A DNA stretch of 64,000 nt, from the NCBI GenBank assembly GCA_017505705.1, contig JAFVOS010000004.1, forward strand, positions 1 to 64,000, given 5' to 3'. The stretch comes from Alphaproteobacteria bacterium. Lineage in GTDB: Bacteria > Pseudomonadota > Alphaproteobacteria > Rs-D84. Within the stretch, counting starts at the first letter, position 1, and every line of letters starts with the position of its first letter. This document shows positions 7,628 through 16,158 of the stretch, piece after piece. Position numbers and translations under genes: made by a program. A model generated the notes under the pieces. That model was not told where the DNA came from. It worked only from the letters and a program-made list of their open reading frames with translations, and did no database searches.

Positions 7628-9185
7628 GGACTTTACTCCCAAAACTTTACCAACAAACCTGGAAGCAGAACAGGCCGTTCTGGCGGCGGTTTTAATGAAC
7701 AATCGTGCATTGGAACGGGTATCAGAATTCCTGAAATTCGAACACTTTTCACATCCTGCACACCAAGAAATATACAAGCTGGCGGAACGTCAATTTGCAG
7801 CTGGCATACCATTTGATATCATTACCGCAAAGACATATTTAGAACAACAGGGTGTGTTGGAATCTGTGGGTGGGGTGGAATACTTGACCCAGTTGTCCAG
7901 TGCAGGTGCAACAGTTGTTAACGTTGAACAGTACGGACGAATCGTTTATGAAAATGCACAAAGGCGTGATTTAATAAATCTGGCCCAATCGATTATGGAC
8001 AGTGCTTTTGTCGAAGATATGGACAATCCCGTTAATCGACAAATTGAGGTTGCAGAACAAAAATTGTTCGACATGGCGACAACAGGCACATCTGAACGTG
8101 ATGTTGTGTCAATTGCAACGGCGTTACAGGCCGCCCTGCGTGAGGCTGAAACAGCATACAAAGCCGATGGACAGCTGTCTGGGTTAACCACAGGATTAAC
8201 AGCCCTGGACAAATCAATCAGTGGTTTGCACCATTCTGACCTGATTATTATTGCAGGCCGTCCAGCAATGGGAAAAACAACACTGGCAATGAATATTGCA
8301 TTTAATGCGGCAAATGCAATCCATTATGGCATGGCGAACAAAAATTATAAGGGGGCTGTGGTATTCTTTAGCTTGGAAATGTCACATTCCCAGTTGGCAG
8401 CACGTGTTCTGTCTTCTCAGTCCAAGGTGCCAGCGTCCGCAATGCGTGAAGGGAACCTGACCGATGAAGATATGCTGAAGATGACACAATACGCCGATGC
8501 AATCAGCAAAATCCCACTGTGTATTGATGACACCCCCGGCATGTCTGTGCCGATGATGCGCACACGTGCACGTCGCTTGGCACGTAAGTACGGAGGCTTG
8601 GCGTTGATTGTTGTCGATTACCTGCAGCTGATGACGTCACCAGGTGGCAAGCGCAGCGACAATCGTGTCCAAGAAATTTCAGAAATAACACGTGGTTTAA
8701 AAATGCTGGCCAAGGAACTGGATGTGCCAGTTATTGCCCTGTCCCAGCTGTCACGTAGTGTTGAACAGCGTGATGACAAACGTCCACAATTGGCAGACTT
8801 GCGTGAATCGGGATCAATTGAACAAGACGCCGACATTGTTATGTTCACGTATCGTGAAGAATACTATCTGGCGAACAGAAATCCATCTGAACGCATTTCA
8901 AATACAACCAACTCTGCGATGGTTGAATCGTGGCAAAAAAGATACGAACAATCACGTGGTAAGGCCGATATTATCATTGGTAAAAACCGTCATGGACGTC
9001 CAGAAACTGTGCGTACAGCATTCTTGGGTGATTACAGTTTGTTCGACAATTTGCCAGACGAATTCGAAATTCGTGGTGAAACAACAACCAGCGTTGTGTC
9101 CAGTGCACCAATCCCATTGGACGGTTCTGAATTTGCACCAACACCAATTGATATTGATGCAATTCCAGATGACATGCCATTGTAA
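7626..9185 (+). CDS. dnaB: Replicative DNA helicase DnaB
   Basis: Hexameric fork helicase. The 519-residue product has the N-terminal primase-interacting domain (LPTNLEAEQAVLAAVLMNN), Walker A GRPAMGKTT near residues 215-223, Walker B ALIVVDYLQLM, and the C-terminal LADLRESGSIEQDADIV of replicative DnaB. The true ATG is at 7626; an upstream in-frame start would run antisense into the terminase gene. No ribosome site is visible. TTGAAA (7591) and TATACT-like bases (7611-7616) lie just upstream, so a leaderless transcript is possible, though spacing is imperfect. Located inside the split terminase. Confidence 0.95.
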   Translation: MDFTPKTLPTNLEAEQAVLAAVLMNNRALERVSEFLKFEHFSHPAHQEIYKLAERQFAAGIPFDIITAKTYLEQQGVLESVGGVEYLTQLSSAGATVVNVEQYGRIVYENAQRRDLINLAQSIMDSAFVEDMDNPVNRQIEVAEQKLFDMATTGTSERDVVSIATALQAALREAETAYKADGQLSGLTTGLTALDKSISGLHHSDLIIIAGRPAMGKTTLAMNIAFNAANAIHYGMANKNYKGAVVFFSLEMSHSQLAARVLSSQSKVPASAMREGNLTDEDMLKMTQYADAISKIPLCIDDTPGMSVPMMRTRARRLARKYGGLALIVVDYLQLMTSPGGKRSDNRVQEISEITRGLKMLAKELDVPVIALSQLSRSVEQRDDKRPQLADLRESGSIEQDADIVMFTYREEYYLANRNPSERISNTTNSAMVESWQKRYEQSRGKADIIIGKNRHGRPETVRTAFLGDYSLFDNLPDEFEIRGETTTSVVSSAPIPLDGSEFAPTPIDIDAIPDDMPL

Positions 9186-9256
9186 TTATTTTACTTGCCA
9201 AGTTCTTTAAAATTGACTATTATTTTGTCAAGGTTTTATTTTTAAGGGGTGGCGCA

Positions 9257-10264
9257 ATGGCACAAGAAGAAATCATATTTCCAAATAATATCAGAAACAT
9301 CCGTTTGGCTAGTGGCATGAAGATGACAGAACTGGCACGACGCGCAGGGTTATCTTTGTCAGCAGTTTCAAAAATCGAAAAGGGTGTACGCCGTTTGAAC
9401 CAAAAACAGTTGCTGAACATCTGCAATATCTTGGGATGTAAATTGTCTGATATTTTCATCAAGGAATCTGATGAAGTTGCACAACAATGGCAGACAGAAA
9501 TTAAACGTCGCCTGAATGACAACGAAGACGGTGGTCTGAAAATATTTGGCAGTGGTTTACGCAAAATTCGTCAGCAGACAGGAAAAACAATTGCCCAAGC
9601 CGCCAAGGAAGCAGGAATGACACTGTCTGTTTATCACAAGATTGAAGTTGGTCAACGTGAAATTTATGAAACAGAAATTGAACCATTGGCAAAATCTTTT
9701 GCACTGAGTGTTGAAGATATGTTCGGAAAAATCGCAAACATGTACAAAAGTGGCGAACTGAACAAGCAGATTAACAAGGTCAAAGAACGTGTAAAATCTG
9801 TACTGGAACCGGGCAACCCATTGTCTGGTATTGATATGCATGGTGGGTTATATGGCGCAAAACTGTATGACAGTGCACGTAAAAAATTGGTTCCTGTGTT
9901 CGGGACACCTGCGGGCAAGGCAATCGTATTCAAAAAATCCGACAAAACAATGATTGTTGCCCCAATGTCACTGGAAGGCAGAAATGGAATATATGCTGTT
10001 ATGCCAAACACAAAAAGACTGGGTGGGTTTATACCAGAAAAATCATATGTGTTTGCAGATGTTGACGCACCTGTCTTGCCGGGTGACATGGCAATATGTA
10101 TCGATGCAGATTTTGCAACATTGGATTCAGACACAACTGTTTCTGCCCAAATTGTAAACGTTCGTCAGGATTCAAAGGGCAAGATATACGGACAAATTGT
10201 TGCACCAGATGAAAAAATCACAACACAGACAATGCACAAGGTTGTCATGATAGTTATGGAGTAA
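9257..10264 (+). CDS. XRE regulator with two HTH domains and an S24-like C-terminus
   Basis: A probable DNA-binding repressor of 335 residues. Two lambda-type helix-turn-helix domains are visible, at about 10-65 (ELARRAGLSLSAVSKIEKG) and 97-155 (TIAQAAKEAGMTLSVYHKIEVG). The C-terminal 125 residues resemble the LexA/S24 fold (GIYAVMPNTKRL, then SYVFADVDAPVLPGD), but the usual nucleophile GDSM is replaced by MPNTKRL. It therefore probably does not self-cleave. A GGGTGG site precedes the ATG at 9257. It sits between dnaB and an unknown gene inside the terminase interruption, so it is a candidate regulator of the phage-like cluster or of dnaB; no target site was identified. Confidence 0.75.
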   Translation: MAQEEIIFPNNIRNIRLASGMKMTELARRAGLSLSAVSKIEKGVRRLNQKQLLNICNILGCKLSDIFIKESDEVAQQWQTEIKRRLNDNEDGGLKIFGSGLRKIRQQTGKTIAQAAKEAGMTLSVYHKIEVGQREIYETEIEPLAKSFALSVEDMFGKIANMYKSGELNKQINKVKERVKSVLEPGNPLSGIDMHGGLYGAKLYDSARKKLVPVFGTPAGKAIVFKKSDKTMIVAPMSLEGRNGIYAVMPNTKRLGGFIPEKSYVFADVDAPVLPGDMAICIDADFATLDSDTTVSAQIVNVRQDSKGKIYGQIVAPDEKITTQTMHKVVMIVME

Positions 10265-10290
10265 TCTTTACCACAGGAGAGAGCAATATC

Positions 10291-10929
10291 ATGAAAGCAA
10301 AAGCCAGCCAAACAGCACAAAGATTATTAAATCTGTATCGCCAAGAGCACGTTATTATTGGTGGATGGGCAGTTATAAATCCTGTGTTTATTAATGATGC
10401 AGATTCATCTGTCATAGAAGAACTGAAAGATATGCCAACTGGGAAAATGCTGATTCAGCACATTGAAAATCTGCGTAGCGGAAAAACCCCAATAGATTCG
10501 ATTGAACCAGAATTGTTGCCGTATGGTGGCATGATGACAGAATCTGTGCTGACCAATGTGACATTAACTGGGCCAGAAATGAAAACACTGGTAGATGCGT
10601 TGGATGAATTTACCCCAGATCAAAATGGGCTGAATTCTATTCTAGGCTTGAATTCTGTGCGTAAATTTGGCGAAGAGTGGCAATCTGCAATACGTGGTGC
10701 CCTGGCATCAAATCCAGATGCACAAAACAAATGGGAAATTGTTATCAAAACATATCGTGCATATCAGTTGTGGGATATGGCAACAGACATAATTAACCAA
10801 CCAATTGATGATCGGGTTCGTGCAGAAATCCAAGCTGATATGCCAGAATATGAAACATATCTGCCAATGTTTGGCGATGCCGGGAATGAACTGCTGTCAA
10901 GATTGCGCACATTCATCAGTTCGCTTTAA
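10291..10929 (+). CDS. Unknown soluble protein in the terminase interruption
   Basis: Function not recognised. The 212 residues are mostly helical with no membrane segment or signal peptide. Phrases such as HVIIGGWAVINPVFI and NGLNSILGLNSVRKFGEEW show an ordered globular protein. CAGGAGAGAG precedes the ATG, 27 bases after the XRE gene, so the two are probably co-transcribed. Its TAA overlaps the terminase ATPase stop on the other strand (shared TTAA, 10926-10929). Confidence 0.6.
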   Translation: MKAKASQTAQRLLNLYRQEHVIIGGWAVINPVFINDADSSVIEELKDMPTGKMLIQHIENLRSGKTPIDSIEPELLPYGGMMTESVLTNVTLTGPEMKTLVDALDEFTPDQNGLNSILGLNSVRKFGEEWQSAIRGALASNPDAQNKWEIVIKTYRAYQLWDMATDIINQPIDDRVRAEIQADMPEYETYLPMFGDAGNELLSRLRTFISSL

Positions 10930-11528
10930 TCGATATCTGTTCGATATATAGTATCCATTGTGTGTGGCGTGCCGATATAAATCATTACACCAGATGGCGA
11001 CAGGATAAAATCCAATTCTCGCAGGCGTTCTCGCAGGGTTTCTCGCTTTTGAGCAGTGTTAGATGTATTTGGTACCTCTACGTCGTCACAGATGATTAAA
11101 TCTGCACGCATACCGGTTATATTACCATGTATCCCCTGGCATATGACAGACGGTTCACGAATGCCGACTGGGCGGTTGACGGTTATGCGACCCGCCGCCC
11201 AGTCTTTGCGTGATGTGGGTATTAAATCTGCACACCATGGATGATTTTCAAGTATATGACGAATATGTGTCACCATACGTGTGGCCAATCCTGTTTCTGC
11301 AGACAATATCAAAATACGTGTTTGTGGGCGCAAAAACAGGGTGCACGCCGCAAAAATCCCAACAACAGTTGATTTGCCCGAATGTCGAAATGCCATCAGC
11401 AGACCACGATGCATATCGTCATCCAAGATGCTGACCAGGAAATTCATTATTTGACGATGATGTTGCGGCGTAGTAAAGCCCAGCATCTTGTTCCAAGCAT
11501 CTAAAAAGCTACAGTATTCCGTAAACAT
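10926..11528 (-). CDS. Large terminase, separate ATPase domain (TerL-N)
   Basis: The motor half of the DNA-packaging terminase, 200 residues. It has a Walker A-type loop FRHSGKST (about 47-54), Walker B DLIICDDVE (143-151) and the coupling motif YIGTPHT (184-190). It ends at MDTIYRTDID, exactly where an intact podovirus terminase would pass to the GYRVLKIP linker, which instead starts the separate nuclease gene at 7627. Little appears lost between the halves. The start is ATG at 11528 or GTG at 11534; ribosome sites are weak. It is only a few bases after the preceding small gene. Confidence 0.85.
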   Translation of the reverse strand: MFTEYCSFLDAWNKMLGFTTPQHHRQIMNFLVSILDDDMHRGLLMAFRHSGKSTVVGIFAACTLFLRPQTRILILSAETGLATRMVTHIRHILENHPWCADLIPTSRKDWAAGRITVNRPVGIREPSVICQGIHGNITGMRADLIICDDVEVPNTSNTAQKRETLRERLRELDFILSPSGVMIYIGTPHTMDTIYRTDID

Positions 11529-11539
11529 TTTCACATACT

Positions 11540-11887
11540 TCAGCCAACCAAATTATCAAAACGACTTAAAATTGATTTAAGTAAATTAGGTTTTGATACA
11601 CGTGTGGCTTTTAGTTTTTCCAGATTTGATTGGCGTTTTTTCTTATACGGTTCTTCGGTTTCTGATTTTAGGCGTGTTAATACTGCGCCGGCTGTTTGAC
11701 CACGCAAAGACATTCCAGATGCGCCATATTTCGCACGTTGCGATGCCAGTGCTTTATTCACTAGGTTTTTTTTATCTTTTTCATCCGATGCCATTTGTTG
11801 CAAAATTGCGTTACGCTGTGTTTTTGCCTGTTTTTTATTATCCTTGTAGTCCAGGATTTCTGTGACGTCTGATACAAGCTGTGCCAT
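11540..11887 (-). CDS. Small phage protein with internal-virion (gp14-like) motif
   Basis: A basic, helical, 115-residue protein. The central ASQRAKYGASGMSLRG closely resembles the QRA-x-(Y/F)GASG element of podovirus internal virion proteins such as T7 gp14, but the protein is much shorter. AAAGGAAAA precedes the ATG. It lies between the tail nozzle gene and the terminase ATPase gene, matching the gp12-to-gp14 order. A role in the ejection apparatus is inferred from this motif and position only. Confidence 0.55.
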   Translation of the reverse strand: MAQLVSDVTEILDYKDNKKQAKTQRNAILQQMASDEKDKKNLVNKALASQRAKYGASGMSLRGQTAGAVLTRLKSETEEPYKKKRQSNLEKLKATRVSKPNLLKSILSRFDNLVG

Positions 11888-11916
11888 AAGTTTTCCTTTT
11901 TTTGTTTTGTATTAAT

Positions 11917-13635
11917 TTAAACAGAATACCAACCACTGATATTTATAGATAAAACAGTTGCTGGGAATGCTTCGTTGCCATGAATTGTCCAAATTGGGCT
12001 TGTTATATCATGATTTGTTCCCAAGACATTTATTGATAAATCGCCCGAGAATCCAGGAGAGTTATCTGAATAGATGTCGTCGGGCAAATCCGCCCTGGTG
12101 CCATTTATAAATATTGATTTTGTATCCCATACACGTGCGGTTATCTTTCTGATTCTGGTGCGGGTTGAATTATGCCCAGACGCCCGAAATGGCAGCGCAG
12201 ATGCACGCCATGTAAAATCATACGAATCTGCATCACGCATGGAATTTTGTGAAAAATTTTCCAGGGAATACTTGCCACCTCGTTCGACAACAACATATGT
12301 TACGTTATCAACAACAGACACCGATTTAAATTTACCATTTGTTTTATATCGTCCCCATGCATTTATGGCAAGCGATGAATTCTTGGTCAAAACAGCCATA
12401 TTGCCATCTGTCATAACGACAAACAGTCTGTGTTCTGTTGCATTATATGCAATATCAATTGGGGATAGCATAAGGTGCTTTGCAAACGCACACAAATCAG
12501 TGGCGTTATATCGTTCTCCCAGTTCGTCTAATGATAATTCACGTATATCTTTTAAATTGTTGGATATAAATACAGTCGCCCCCTCTATCTTTTGTGGTGG
12601 CAGATAATATCCGCTAAAAGATCCGACAGATGTATGTTGTTTTATATCGACGGACGATGGGGTTAATGGTTTGTTAGAAATAGACCATTCACCAACAGAT
12701 GTTAAAATTTGCAAATTATCACTGCTGACGACTGTGCATATTTGTTGACGCTGTTGCGACAGCAATGTTATAAATATTGCCTCGTCATCCAAGCCAGTGC
12801 CAATATCAAAGTTTTTATGACGTCCAACCTTGGACATCCATACACCAGATGGATATGAGCGAGATCCACCAAAAATCAATCTGTCTTGATGAAAGGTTAT
12901 ACTGCATGGCCAACCACGAACAGGATTAAATGTTTCTTCGGCCCAATCAGAGACAGATTTTGTTGGCAGTGTATATCCACCATTAACATATGCAACCACT
13001 TTTGTAGAATCGATATATGATGTAATAACCCATTGCTGGCCATTCAACAGAATTCTTGTACCAACATAATCTGGTCGCCAGAAATTCTGGCTGGTTGAAA
13101 ATACTGCATAATTATTACCTTGGTCACTGGTTGATACGCTGATACTGATATCTTTTGCATCATCATATCGCATAAAAGGCGCAAACACATTCATATTTGA
13201 ATCATCACGTTCAAATACAAAGTTATTTAACTGAAAACCACTTGATGTTTTTTGTAAAATTTTTGGGGCCTGATCAGGATGTACGAACACCATTGTTCCA
13301 AAACGCTGGGCATATTGCAACTGGGGCAGCATTTCAGCAGACCACACAGTATTCAACGTTGCCAAGCGTGTACCAGATGGATTAAAAATCCACATACCAC
13401 CAGGTATCATGGCCAATATATAATTTTCCGTTTCACTGACAGAAAATGGTATCAGTCGTGAATTGCTGGGTAATTGGGCAATGCGCGCCAAACCATATCG
13501 ACGGGTTAATCCGCCACTGGCCAAAACATCCATATTTTCCAGATAAGATAATGCATTTATATCATCATGCGAATAGAATTCTGGGGCGACTTCGCCATAT
13601 GAAAAAGAGTTTTGTGTTTTTGTAAAATTTGCCAT
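11917..13635 (-). CDS. Podovirus tail nozzle / tail tubular protein B-like
   Basis: A 572-residue structural protein. Features typical of T7 gp12-like nozzles include the start NSFSYGEVAPEFYSHDD and SGGLTRRYGL. A central block follows: RGWPCSITFHQDRLIFGG, GVWMSKVGRHKNFD and DDEAIFITLLSQQRQQI. Strong beta content and the lack of a signal peptide fit a virion component. The frame is open throughout with no repeats or breaks. No separate tail fibre or spike gene is visible nearby, so this protein may be the most distal tail component. Confidence 0.8.
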   Translation of the reverse strand: MANFTKTQNSFSYGEVAPEFYSHDDINALSYLENMDVLASGGLTRRYGLARIAQLPSNSRLIPFSVSETENYILAMIPGGMWIFNPSGTRLATLNTVWSAEMLPQLQYAQRFGTMVFVHPDQAPKILQKTSSGFQLNNFVFERDDSNMNVFAPFMRYDDAKDISISVSTSDQGNNYAVFSTSQNFWRPDYVGTRILLNGQQWVITSYIDSTKVVAYVNGGYTLPTKSVSDWAEETFNPVRGWPCSITFHQDRLIFGGSRSYPSGVWMSKVGRHKNFDIGTGLDDEAIFITLLSQQRQQICTVVSSDNLQILTSVGEWSISNKPLTPSSVDIKQHTSVGSFSGYYLPPQKIEGATVFISNNLKDIRELSLDELGERYNATDLCAFAKHLMLSPIDIAYNATEHRLFVVMTDGNMAVLTKNSSLAINAWGRYKTNGKFKSVSVVDNVTYVVVERGGKYSLENFSQNSMRDADSYDFTWRASALPFRASGHNSTRTRIRKITARVWDTKSIFINGTRADLPDDIYSDNSPGFSGDLSINVLGTNHDITSPIWTIHGNEAFPATVLSINISGWYSV

Positions 13636-13656
13636 TGTATATTTCCATTAAAAGAA

Positions 13657-14175
13657 TTAAAAACGTGCATTTATCAAAGAAAAAGTTTCTATATTCGGAC
13701 TGGGGGCCGTTGTGCTGTCTATGAATTTTGCAGATTGTAATTCTGTTTCATATAAAGCCGCCAGCATCCTGAAAACTGTTTGATCGCCAGACAACGGGAT
13801 ACAAAATTCCATTGCTAATTTTGTCGCAGCCAGTGAAACAAAATAGCCTGGCATATTTTTTGGCCCAGTGCGAACAATCGCAATAACTTTCAGCGTCTTG
13901 CCAGGTGCAACTATTTTATTTCCAACAATTCGACCAGTTGTCTTTAATATGCGCAGCACATTCGTTGGAATTAAAAATTCACCATCTGTATTTGCAGTCA
14001 ATGTTATTTCTTGGGTTGCAAAACGCCATGGGTGCAATGACAACAACGCATCAATAACAGGATCAAACAGTGTTCGTGCCAATTGGGCAGATGGACAATC
14101 TTCATTTAAAGATTGTATAGATTTTTCACCAAATTTTAATAATGCCATAGAGCATAAATCTAGTTTCGTAAGCAT
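13657..14175 (-). CDS. Tail tubular protein A-like (gp11-type adaptor)
   Basis: A 172-residue protein that probably joins portal and nozzle. The start MLTKLDLCSMALLKFGEKSI, the ARTLFDPVIDALLSLHPWRFA helix with its HPW motif, and the FVSLAATKLAMEFC region are typical of gp11-like adaptors. I chose the ATG at 14175 because GGTGGAAAA precedes it; a longer in-frame start adds a poorly supported leader. It is directly upstream of the nozzle gene, in the same order as in T7-like phages. Confidence 0.75.
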   Translation of the reverse strand: MLTKLDLCSMALLKFGEKSIQSLNEDCPSAQLARTLFDPVIDALLSLHPWRFATQEITLTANTDGEFLIPTNVLRILKTTGRIVGNKIVAPGKTLKVIAIVRTGPKNMPGYFVSLAATKLAMEFCIPLSGDQTVFRMLAALYETELQSAKFIDSTTAPSPNIETFSLINARF

Positions 14176-14252
14176 TTTTCCACCACTTATTATAAAGATT
14201 TGGTGGTGCACGACGCACCACCATTATAATTAAACAAACAAAACAAATTATA

Positions 14253-14486
14253 TTATGCCATTGCTGCTGTTGTTACATTGCTGGCTGTAATATTAATTTT
14301 CTTGATTGCGGTATTATCAGATGCGTTAATAATTACAACGTCGCCGATATTCATCAATGTTTTCACATCATTGAAATAACCTGTGGCTGTAATTGTCGCA
14401 ATCGTTTCTGATGTCGATGCATAATGCCACAACGTAAAACCATTTGCGTATGCAATAACAGATAAATTTTTATTTTGAAATGCCAT
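14253..14486 (-). CDS. Small capsid-associated phage protein
   Basis: A 77-residue protein of mainly beta character (MAFQNKNLSVIAYANGFTLW, then ATGYFNDVKTLMNIGDVVII). Small proteins with this AYANGFTLWHY pattern often follow major capsid genes in podoviruses, which suggests a decoration or head-stabilising role. That recognition is by memory of the pattern, not a search. It starts 36 bases after the capsid gene, with AAGGGGAAAA as its ribosome site. Confidence 0.6.
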   Translation of the reverse strand: MAFQNKNLSVIAYANGFTLWHYASTSETIATITATGYFNDVKTLMNIGDVVIINASDNTAIKKINITASNVTTAAMA

Positions 14487-14521
14487 ATGTTTTCCCCTTG
14501 GTTAGAAGTTTAATCTTTGCA

Positions 14522-15349
14522 TTAAGCAGATTGTCCATCAGAACATTTGACACGAACAATTCCGCCATTATCAATCAGAACTGCACCCTGGGACATGCTG
14601 TTGCTGATAAAGTGCGCAGCACGTTCGCCATGCCATGAAATATCTGTTTTAACTTCTTGGCCGCATGCATGACCAATGCTGGACGCATGATAGATAAAGC
14701 AATCACGATTTGTACCTGATACAGGTAAGCCATTATGCAAAACCCATGTAATACCCAACCATTTTTTTGCTTCAAACCCATTTACCAATGGCGTTGCATT
14801 ACCAACATAGTCGGACGATACAAATTCTTCTAGTGACAACAGTTCATTCCACTGACGTACGCCGATAACGGCAAAGCGACGCCCATCATCAGGAACATCG
14901 TTTGTGTTCAATACTTCAACGGCAGACAAAATTAAGTCCTTGGTTAAACCTGTTGTATAATCACCAACAGATGCCGTTGATGTGTTCATGGCTTCAATGA
15001 TTAATTCATCTGTTTTACGGCCCAATGCATATGCACCAGCAGACGCAACAACACGACGTTCATCAACATTTGTTTTTAATTCATCCAATGCATCAACCCA
15101 GTCACCTGCATAATAATCTTGTAGCATGCATTCAATTGGTTCATGATTCAAATTCATAACAGGCACAATGCCATGACGTGATTTAGTGCTGGCAACACCT
15201 TTGCCTATTTTCTGGAATGTAGTAGATGCACCAACAACCCCTGTTTTGCTGCGAATTGTTGAACGCAATTTTGTGCCCATCTGTTGATAGGCAAGATGTA
15301 CATCGGCTTCGAATTGTTTTACGAAAACCTGATCTATTGAAACGGACAT
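14522..15349 (-). CDS. Major capsid protein (podovirus type)
   Basis: A 275-residue HK97-fold-like coat protein that would form the head shell. The N-terminal FVKQFEADVHLAYQQMGTKL helix, the ECMLQDYYAGDWVDALDELK region, and RRFAVIGVRQWNELLSLEEF with the C-terminal TDISWHGERAAHFISNSMSQ match phage capsid proteins of the Bordetella BPP-1/T7-like kind. AAGGAAATAAAA precedes the ATG. No N-terminal protease target or fused scaffold is seen, which agrees with a separate scaffold gene upstream. Confidence 0.85.
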   Translation of the reverse strand: MSVSIDQVFVKQFEADVHLAYQQMGTKLRSTIRSKTGVVGASTTFQKIGKGVASTKSRHGIVPVMNLNHEPIECMLQDYYAGDWVDALDELKTNVDERRVVASAGAYALGRKTDELIIEAMNTSTASVGDYTTGLTKDLILSAVEVLNTNDVPDDGRRFAVIGVRQWNELLSLEEFVSSDYVGNATPLVNGFEAKKWLGITWVLHNGLPVSGTNRDCFIYHASSIGHACGQEVKTDISWHGERAAHFISNSMSQGAVLIDNGGIVRVKCSDGQSA

Positions 15350-15474
15350 ATTTTTATTTCCTTGGTTTAGTTAATATTAAAAAGACATGGAAAATTTGTG
15401 TATTGTGGTTGTGCAAAATGCGCCACTATAACAAATTAAACGGCGGGGTCGATGTGACTTGTCCGCAACAAAAA

Positions 15475-15545
15475 ATTCAGTCAGACTGTTTATATCTGAC
15501 TGAATTTTTTTTTAAAAAAAGCCCGAACAATTGTCCGGGCCAGAA
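15475..15545. terminator. Tandem terminators between the H1-like and capsid genes
   Basis: A perfect 11-bp hairpin, ATTCAGTCAGA/TCTGACTGAAT (15475-15505), has A and T tracts on either side. The near-palindrome GCCCGAACAATTGTCCGGGC (15521-15540) lies next to it and is followed on minus by T7. The second ends the H1-like gene. The capsid gene therefore needs its own promoter in 15360-15470, where I found no clear box. Confidence 0.75.
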
Positions 15546-15558
15546 AGAAAAATTTATA

Positions 15559-16050
15559 TTATTTCTTTTTTGCACATGCTTTTTTAGCACAAGGCTTTTT
15601 CGCACATGGTTTTTTAACAGCTACCTTTTTTACAGGTGCTTTCTTTGCAACTGGTTTCGCAACTACTTTTTTAGCTGCTGGTTTTTTAACAGCTACTTTT
15701 TTTGCAGGTGCTTTCTTTGCAACTGGTTTTGCAACTACTTTTTTAGCTGCTGGTTTTTTAACAGCTACTTTTTTTGCAGGTGCTTTTTTCGCAACTGGTT
15801 TCGCAACTACTTTTTTAGCTGCTGGTTTTTTAACAGCTACTTTTTTTGCAGGCGCTTTCTTTGCAACTGGTTTCGCAACTACTTTTTTAGCTGCTGGTTT
15901 TTTAACAGCTACTTTTTTTGCAGGTGCTTTTTTCGCAACTGGTTTTGCGACTACTTTTTTAGCTGCTGGTTTTTTAACAGCTACTTTTTTTGCAACCGGT
16001 TTTTCAACTGGTTTTGCAGCCGCTTTTCTTTTAAACAAGCCGAATGCCAT
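15559..16050 (-). CDS. Histone H1-like Lys/Ala-rich repeat protein
   Basis: A very basic 163-residue protein likely to neutralise and condense DNA. A short start, [14 protein letters not shown], is followed by about five copies of a 24-residue Lys/Ala/Val/Pro unit (for example [19 protein letters not shown]). The tail has three Cys in a CAKK pattern, which could cross-link or bind metal. AAGGAGAGGAAG sets the start. It lies between scaffold and capsid genes but has its own terminator, so it may be a host H1-like gene or a cargo-condensing particle protein. Confidence 0.8.
   Translation of the reverse strand: MAFGLFKRKAAAKPVEKPVAKKVAVKKPAAKKVVAKPVAKKAPAKKVAVKKPAAKKVVAKPVAKKAPAKKVAVKKPAAKKVVAKPVAKKAPAKKVAVKKPAAKKVVAKPVAKKAPAKKVAVKKPAAKKVVAKPVAKKAPVKKVAVKKPCAKKPCAKKACAKKK
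15617..15995. repeat. 72-bp tandem repeats in the H1-like gene
   Basis: The phrase ACAGCTAC recurs at about 15617, 15689, 15761, 15833, 15905 and 15977, an exact 72-bp period equal to 24 codons. Copies differ only at a few third positions. Copy number may vary between strains. Confidence 0.85.
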
Positions 16051-16158
16051 CTTCCTCTCCTTCTATCTTATGTTTTGGACGAACAAATTCTTTTTTGTTC
16101 TTACTGTATATTTTATCTGAATATCATAAAATAGTAAAGTGGAAAGTGATTTTTTTTC

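Noticed and set aside
6779-11528. Intein or group I/II intron splitting the terminase
   Set aside because: The interrupting block is on the opposite strand and holds normal host-type genes. No intein motifs, intron core or homing endonuclease was seen.
12074-12607. Plus-strand open frame of 177 codons inside the tail nozzle gene
   Set aside because: Antisense shadow of a confidently coding minus-strand gene, with no ribosome site.
15226-16134. Long plus-strand frame rich in Cys, Phe and Tyr
   Set aside because: It is the antisense of the Lys/Ala repeat gene and part of the capsid gene; the repeats keep it open by chance, and it has no start context of its own.
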